Assembly (NCBI GenBank): GCA_025403435.1
Contig: CM046330.1
Coordinates: 18,808,239-18,872,238 of the forward strand
Direction: 5' to 3'
Length of the DNA stretch: 64,000 nucleotides
Source of the DNA: Artocarpus heterophyllus
Lineage: Eukaryota > Streptophyta > Magnoliopsida > Rosales > Moraceae
Below, in pieces: positions 57,550-64,000 of this stretch. The position numbers were made by a program, and so were the translations under genes. Numbering within the stretch: the stretch's first letter is position 1; each line of letters begins with the position of its first letter. The notes under the pieces were generated by a model that worked only from the letters and a program-made list of their open reading frames with translations, made no database searches and had not been told where the DNA came from.

Positions 57550-60500
57550 ATGTCTAAAAACGCTTTATCATCAATACTTGACAAAAACCAATTAACCGGT
57601 GAGAACTATAACGATTGGAAACGAAACCTGGACATCGTCCTTTCCTTTGAGAAACTAAAATATGTTCTAACAACTTCTTGTCCTCCCGAGCCTACGGGAG
57701 ACTCAAGTAATGAGCAATTCCAAGCGTACGATCGCTGGAAAGATGCTAATGATCAGGCCCGCTGCTATGTTATGGCTAGCATGAACAACTTGCTGCAGGC
57801 TCAACATCAGGATTATGAGACTGCGAAGCAGATCTTGGATAATCTTGAGGACATGTTTGGAGGCCAGGCCATAACAAAGCGGCAAGGGGAGCTTCGAAAA
57901 CTCTTAAACTGTAGACAGAGACCGGGGACATCTGTAAAGGAGCACATAATGTTGGTCATGGGTTACCTCGTAGAGGCTCAAACCAATGGAGCCGACATCG
58001 ATGCTGAAACTCAGATGACTATGGTCTTTGAGACTCTGTCTAAGGAATTTATTCCGTTTAGAGCTACTTTTAATTTAAGCAATAGACGGGATATGACCTT
58101 GACAGAACTGATGAAACAGTTACAGGAGTTTGAACTGCTGATCAGGGAGTCTTCTGCTAGTGGTGAGGCCAATATGGTAGCTGCTTCTGGTTCCAATCCT
58201 AACTCTGGGAATAGAAAGAAGCAACGGGCCAAGAGTGGGAAGTCTTCAATTCCTGCGGCTATCAAGAGCAAGAAGAAGAAGAAGAAGAAGAAGAACCCAA
58301 AAAAGCTTAAGTGCTTCTTCTGTGGTAAGGTCGGGCATATAAAGAAGCATTGCAAGGACTTCCTTTCCAAGGGAGGTAGGTGTGATCTTCTATATTTAGA
58401 AACTTGTTTGGTTGAGGAATCCAGTGACATTTGGGTCATAGATTCCGATGCAACTAATTATGTTTGTGTTTCTCTACAGGGATTCAAAGAAACGAGAAGT
58501 CTACTTCGTGAAGACTTAACGCTTCGGATGGGGGATGGATCCTTGGTCTCAGCGGAAGCAGTGGGATATGTCCATCTTTATTTTGATAATTATAGGAATT
58601 TAATTTTGCGAGACTGTTTTTATGTTCCTAAATTTAAAAGGAATTTAATTTCTGTATCTTTTTTATTTAAAGACTCCTATGTGGTATCTTTTAATAAAAA
58701 AGTGGTGATTCGTAAAAATAAATCTTTTATCTGTTCTGGATGGATGCAAAATAATCTATATTTTATCAAACCTAAGATGGACTTATTGCTTAATGCTGAG
58801 ATAAATGATAATGACTCAAAAAGGCTTAAAACTTCTCACTCTAATAAGACTTATCTTTGGCATTTGCGCCTTGGGCATATTAACCTGAATAGGATTCAAA
58901 GGTTGGTAAGGGATGGACCTTTAAGTCACTTAAAGGTGGAATCTATACCTCAATGTGAATCTTGTTTGGAGGGTAAAATGACCAAAAGACCATACGGGTC
59001 TAAGGGCAATAGGGCTGAAGGGGTTCTAGAACTTGTGCATAATGATGTTTGCGGACCAATGAACATCCGGGCATGAGGAGTGTATGAGCACTTCGTCACT
59101 TTTATTGACGATTACTCAAGATGTGGGTATGTGTACCTAATGCACCACAAAAGCGAAACTTATGATAAGTTCAGGGAGTTTCGGGCTGAAGTGGAAAAGC
59201 AATTGGGTAGACCCATAAAGGCACTTCGATCTGATCGAGGTGGGGAATACCTTTCTGATGAGTTCTTAGGACACTTGTTAGAGAATGGGATTTTATCCCA
59301 TTTGACTGCGCCGGGCACTCCGCAGCAGAATGGCGTAGCGGAGAGAAGGAATAGGACTTTGTTGGACATGATTCGGTCCATGATGAGTTATTCATCATTG
59401 CCTTTATCCTTTTGGGGATATGCACTACAAACCGCATGTTATCTTTTGAACAATGTGCCTTCAAAATCGGTCCCTAAAACTCCTCACGAGTTGTGGACAA
59501 GACGGAAGACATCCTTAAACCATATTCGTATATGGGGATGTCCAGCTCATGTCCTATTTAAGGATCCGAATAAGTTGGATGCACGTTCGGAAGTTTGCGT
59601 GTTTGTAGGATATCCAAAAGGGAGTAAAGGGGGTTATTTTTATAACCCTAAGGAAAATAAAGTCGTGGTTTCAACTAATGCAACTTTCCTTGAGGAGAGT
59701 TACATGGACGACTTTAAACCTCGAAGCAAAGTGGTGCTTGAGGAGATAAGGGGTGATCTATTCACTCCGGAGGTTCCGAACGAAACCATTCCGATAGTTG
59801 TAGAAAAACCAAACAAACCTGAACAACAACCTCAGGGGCTTCGGCGTAGTGGGAGGATCGGGCGTCAACCTGAGAGGTATATGTTCAATGGGGAGGTCTT
59901 TTTGGCTGAACCGGATGAACATGACAGGGATCCTTATACTTACCAGAAGCTATGGAGGATGTTGATTCAAGACTCTGGACAGAGGCCATGAACATAGAGA
60001 TGAAGTCTATGGAGACTAATCGGGTCTGGAAGCTTATGGATCTTCCCGAAGGGGTAAAACCCATAGGGTGTAAGTGGATCTACAAGAGAAAAAGAGGAGT
60101 AGATGGAAAGGTCGAAACCTTTAAGGCTAGACTGGTAGCTAAGGGTTATACACAAAAGGAAGGAATCGATTATGATGAAACCTTTTCGCCTGTAGCCATG
60201 CTTAAGTCCATCTGGATTCTGTTGTCCATAGCTGCCGCTCTCGATTACGAGATTTGGCAGATGGATATCAAGACGGCTTTTCTGAATGGCTATCTTGATG
60301 AGTCCATTTATATGGAACAACCAGACGGGTTCAAGGTCATGGGTCAAGAGGGTAAGGTTTGTAAGCTGCTAAAGTCAATTTATAGACTTAAGTAGGCTTC
60401 TCGTTCTTGGAACATAAGATTTGATCAAGTGATCAAGACTTATGGGTTCTCACAAAATGTGGATGAACCATGTGTTTACAAACATATAAAGGATGAGAAG

Positions 60501-61509
60501 GTGGTTTTTCTACTGCTCTATGTAAATGACATTCTGCTAATTGGCAATGATGTTGGAGCGTTGTCATCGGTCAAATTATGGTTGACCAAGGTGTTTGACA
60601 TGAAGGACTTAGGTGAGGCTAATTTTGTTCTCGGTATCCAAATCTTTCGGGATAGGAAGAACAAAATGATAGCTTTGTCTCAGGCCGGCTACATAGATAA
60701 AATTCTCAGGAGGTTTGCAATGCAGGATTCCAAGAAAGGTGGGCAACCATCTAGGTCTGGAATTATTCTTTCTAAGAAAGACTCTCCAAAGTCTTATGAA
60801 GAAAGAGAATATATGAAGAAGGTGCCTTATGCTTCGGCAGTGGGTAGTCTCATGTATACCATGCTTTGCACACGGCCAGGATATTAGCTATGCGGTCGGG
60901 ATTGTAAGTCGATTTCAGGCGGATCCAGGACCGAACCATTGGGTTGCGGTAAAGCATATTTTCAAGTACCTAAGAAGGACTCGAGGGTATATGCTTGTGT
61001 ATTTGAATGAGGACTTGACTCTTCTAGGATACACTGATTTGGATTTTCAATCCTGTCTAGATTCTAGGAAATCGACTTCGGGGTTTGTGTTTACTCTGGG
61101 TGGCGGTGCCATCAGTTGGAGAAGTGCGAAGCAAGATTGCACTTCGGATTCAACGATGGAGGCCGAGTATGTGGCAGCTAGTGATGCTTTAAAAGAAGCA
61201 ACGCGGCTCCGCAAGTTCCTTGGGGATCTTGAGGTAGTTCCTGGTATGGATAAGGCGGTATCACTGTACTGTGATAACAGTGCGGCGGTAGCTAATGCTA
61301 AGGAACCAAGATTTCACAAGAAGAGTAAGCATATTGATCGGAAGTATCATGTGATAAAGGACTTCGTTGAGGGCGGGCATGTCACGGTGTGCAAGATCGC
61401 GTCAGAGGATAATTTAGCTGATCCATTTATGAAGACACTTACTGGGAGAGTCTTCGAGAGGCATGTGGAAGCTATGGGAATGCGAAATTTGCTGTATTTA
61501 CTCACTTAG
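57550..61509 (+). pseudogene. copia-2 gag-pol pseudogene
   Basis: The copia polyprotein starts at the ATG at 57550 (MSKNALSS; LTGENYNDWKRNL is the gag phrase). A lysine run precedes the CCHC knuckle (CFFCGKVGHIKKHC, near 58312). The protease site reads VIDSDAT where the family has DSGAT, so the D-S-G triad is lost. Integrase keeps its zinc region (HLRLGH...CESC) and [14 protein letters not shown] and GVAERRN. RT reads LYVNDI in place of YVDD, a catalytic Asp-to-Asn change. RNase H shows DSRKSTSGF and STMEAEYV. Breaks: TGA at 59074, one-base loss near 59943, TAG at 60393, one-base gain near 60882. Not functional. Confidence 0.95.
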
Positions 61510-61512
61510 TGC

Positions 61513-61523
61513 AAGTGGGAGAT
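61513..61523 (+). other. copia-2 polypurine tract
   Basis: AAGTGGGAGAT directly before the 3' LTR, nearly the same as in copia-1. Confidence 0.8.
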
Positions 61524-63576
61524 TGTTAGACATGTATGCCCTAAGGAGTAAAAATGTAATACGTTTTTGGAAATGTAATACGTTTTTGGAGACATTTTTA
61601 TCAATAAAGAATTAATTCATTTATATATACCAAATATTGTCCTCTTTACGTTCATATTTGTTGAATGTATGATAAGCAAACAGTAGTCTGAGACTGTCAG
61701 TCTAAACCTTAAGAATTGGGCATATGATGAGATGATTATGCGGTAGACACGATTCTTAAGGTGACGGTCTAAAACATATGATCCGCAATCGAGAGAATAA
61801 AGTTGGGCGCTTTATTCATGTAAAGATTGTTATGTTGTCTATATCCCTTTTGGGAGATGGTTTGTCTTGGCCATCGGAGTTGGACTCCGTGAATAGAAAT
61901 ATTGGCACGTTGTCATAGGTGACGATGTGTTGGATCAGGACATAAAGTGAATTGATTTGGATTAATAATTCTGTCTTGGCAAATCGATTCACTTTAGACA
62001 GTCATTTGTATTGTATCTTAATCCTGAGATGATAGTGGGCCCGTTATCTTGACTTGTGTCTTTTGATGTACCAATGGGTGACTCCTACATCTCTATAGTG
62101 GTATGCATGCCGGTACGTTGGAGGCATGACTCTTGATAGCGTAGACTTATTGTTCATAGATATGGAATCCATAGCTCATCTTTAGGAGTAATGATATCCT
62201 CTTATATGCGTTGTCCTGTAATTGGAAAACTGGAGCGCTCAACCATTTAGATACATAGGTGTAACCGAATGATATACTATCTTTGGATGGTAAGTTTTCT
62301 AATGGTGAGACAATAGAACGTAAGATAAAAATAATTGGGAAGGTAAGACAGGAACTTGTCCTTAAGCCGATTATGGATGATCATATGGGGATGCGATACA
62401 CTATGATATGTTGTGGAGACTTAGCTATACGAGCTTCGTAATTTTATAAAGTTCGAGAGTGCAGCTCCAAGCTTTTAGTGGGGTAGCATTGGAGTTGATA
62501 ATTGTGAAATGTATATCTGGGATATTGGGTTTCATAATTATCATGAACTTGAAATTTATAGGTCCATTTTGGTCCCCTTTGCTAGCTCACAAAGTCCTGT
62601 AACGACACGGCGTGCTTTTCCAATAATTGGTGACTTATGTCGGATTTATCAGATTGGTTTAAAATTTGTAAGAATCAAATAATTCATGTCTGTTTATCGG
62701 TTGAATTAATTTTGTAAGAAATTAGTTCAAGATAAACTTGTTGAATTATTGCGATCAGATAATTCTTGTCTGTTTATCGGTTGATTTAATTTTTGAACAA
62801 ATTAGATCAAGATAAACTTGTAGAATTATTGTGAATTGATTTATTTTCTTAGAGATTATCTTGATAAAGTTTGTTTTGATCATATATCTTCTCTATTGGG
62901 TTATTTGAATTAAAATTGAGACTTTATCCTTTAGAATCTCAGGTGGAAAATAAAAGATTTGCGGAGATTTTTTCTCGGGAGTTCGGCCTGCCGGATGACG
63001 CGTTCAGCCTGTCAAACTGGCCTGTTCGGCCTGCTGATCATAATGTTCGGCCTGCCAATCAGCGGAGATAAGATTACGCGTTTTTCACGCGGATCTTATC
63101 AGATATTGATCCGAACTTGATTCTGTTTCGAGTTTTTGAGACCTAATCTGATATGGACTGACCCCAGGACCAATAGGTATAAAAAGGGAGTGAGTCTCAT
63201 GATTTACTTAGATCAATTTGAGAGATTAAGAGTGATACTCTTCTAGTGAGCATCTGAAAACTCCCTGAGAGCTTTTGTTCACAAATCACGAACACTAGCT
63301 TTGGGTTCTCTCTATTGGTTGGAAGGAGAGTCACCGGTGGAAGAGCTGTACAAGTGAGCCCACACTCACTCCAGTTGTGGATAGAGAATAGCAAAGAAGA
63401 CCAGTTGGTTGAGGCTCTTTTGGAACGTTACTTTTCTACACGGATTGCGGAGATTCTTCGGCACACTGAGGTTAGTAAGATCTGTTTAATTTATACATAT
63501 AACATCTCAAACTTGTGTTTTAGAAATTACTCTGATGAAAATTTTTAAAATTCCGTTGCGCACTTTGTTTCCAACA
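61524..63576 (+). repeat. copia-2 3' LTR (2053 bp)
   Basis: Repeat of the 5' LTR with scattered substitutions plus a 19-bp tandem duplication of 'gtaatacgtttttgg' wording near 61555-61590. Followed by TCCCT. Confidence 0.95.
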
Positions 63577-63581
63577 TCCCT

Positions 63582-63975
63582 CACCTCTCTCACTTTCTTT
63601 CTCTATCACCGTGTCTCACGACAGCCGACACAGGAGGCCGAGGGCGACAAGCTTTGCTGCAAAGAGGGCAGTGAGATCGTTGGGTAGAGGGCCTGGGTCG
63701 GAAGTCTCGTCGGTGAAGGGTGGTCGAAGGGATGGCAATGAAGAGGTGGTCAGAGGGATGGTGGTCTTACCGGCAAGGGGGGTCCCTGGTCTGAGTTTCG
63801 GAGAAAAAAAAAGTGAACAATTTTTTTTGTTTTCAATTTTGGGAGTTTTTTTTAGTGTTTTTGAAATATTTTGGGCTAAAATTTTAACCAAACACTTTTT
63901 TGAAACCATTTCCATTTTTTATGTTTTTGAAAATGCAAAAAAACATTTTCAAAATAGAAACCAAATAGCACCTAT
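63582..63975 (+). mobile_element. Right part of the degenerate DNA element interrupted by copia-2
   Basis: Continues the CT/CG-rich host sequence. It ends with 'aaaccaaatagcacct', which read in reverse resembles the left end at 53395 (GG-x4-C-x-TTGGT). T/A-rich subterminal sequence is present on both sides. No coding capacity recognised. Confidence 0.4.
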
Positions 63976-64000
63976 AGATTCCCATGCTACACTTATTAAT

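Larger units (their letters stand above)
53889..63576 (+). mobile_element. Ty1/copia LTR retrotransposon (copia-2), complete but coding-dead
   Basis: A 9688-bp element with target duplication TCCCT (53884-53888 and 63577-63581) and unusually long copia LTRs (2034 and 2053 bp). Inside: initiator-Met primer site, long structured leader, gag-protease-integrase-RT-RNase H, polypurine tract. By-eye counting gives roughly 75-80 LTR differences (near 4%), so it is older than copia-1. Coding is broken by two stops and two frameshifts, and two active sites are changed. Confidence 0.95.

Overview
The window is nuclear DNA of a flowering plant, very likely a eudicot and perhaps a woody one. It holds three host loci with plant-type introns, AT-rich spacers, and nested plant retrotransposons primed by initiator-Met tRNA. 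Species cannot be read from the sequence. Spliced genes below were assembled by eye from splice signals and reading frame. No alignment or database search was run.

Layout. (1) 1-4071, + strand: a REVEILLE6-type circadian MYB gene, cut at its 5' end by the window edge. (2) 6113-13909, - strand, tail to tail with it: a ten-exon gene for a large eIF4E-binding protein of the CBE1 type. Two of its nine introns start with GC instead of GT. (3) 15.8-24.9 kb: an old L1-like LINE split by a Ty1/copia element (copia-1, 16762-23415) with 427-bp LTRs and a GCCAA target duplication. (4) 25.5-39.3 kb: a large-LTR, pol-less gypsy derivative and a decayed hAT transposon. Both were cut by an inversion of about 11.7 kb (27346-39072). 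Undoing it on paper rejoins one LTR, pairs the 5-bp target duplications and rejoins the hAT BED zinc finger. A 273-bp CACTA-type MITE sits in one LTR, with its empty site preserved in the other. (5) 39.3-46.2 kb: repeats and AT-rich spacer, no recognised gene. (6) 46.2-52.7 kb: a tandem duplication carrying two copies of the nuclear gene for plastid ribosomal protein L5. The downstream copy is intact. The upstream one has two frameshifts and no TATA box. (7) 53.4-64.0 kb: a second Ty1/copia element (copia-2, 53889-63576) with about 2-kb LTRs and a TCCCT target duplication, inserted in a degenerate DNA element.

How the parts relate. The host genes serve separate jobs: clock-linked transcription, translation initiation and plastid translation. 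I see no operon-like or pathway link among them. Everything between them is transposon history: LINE interrupted by copia-1; gypsy next to hAT, then inverted; MITE into LTR; DNA element interrupted by copia-2.

Most unusual signal. The untranslated leaders of the two copia elements look alike in plan although their sequences differ. Each has the primer site, then a cluster of six or seven short palindromic motifs, then a row of AT-rich hairpins about 65-105 nt apart whose tips read CC-NNNA-GG, then gag. In copia-2 the leader motif is the exact reverse complement of a motif repeated in U3, so the two ends of the genomic RNA could pair. I do not know of a description of this arrangement and could not search for one.
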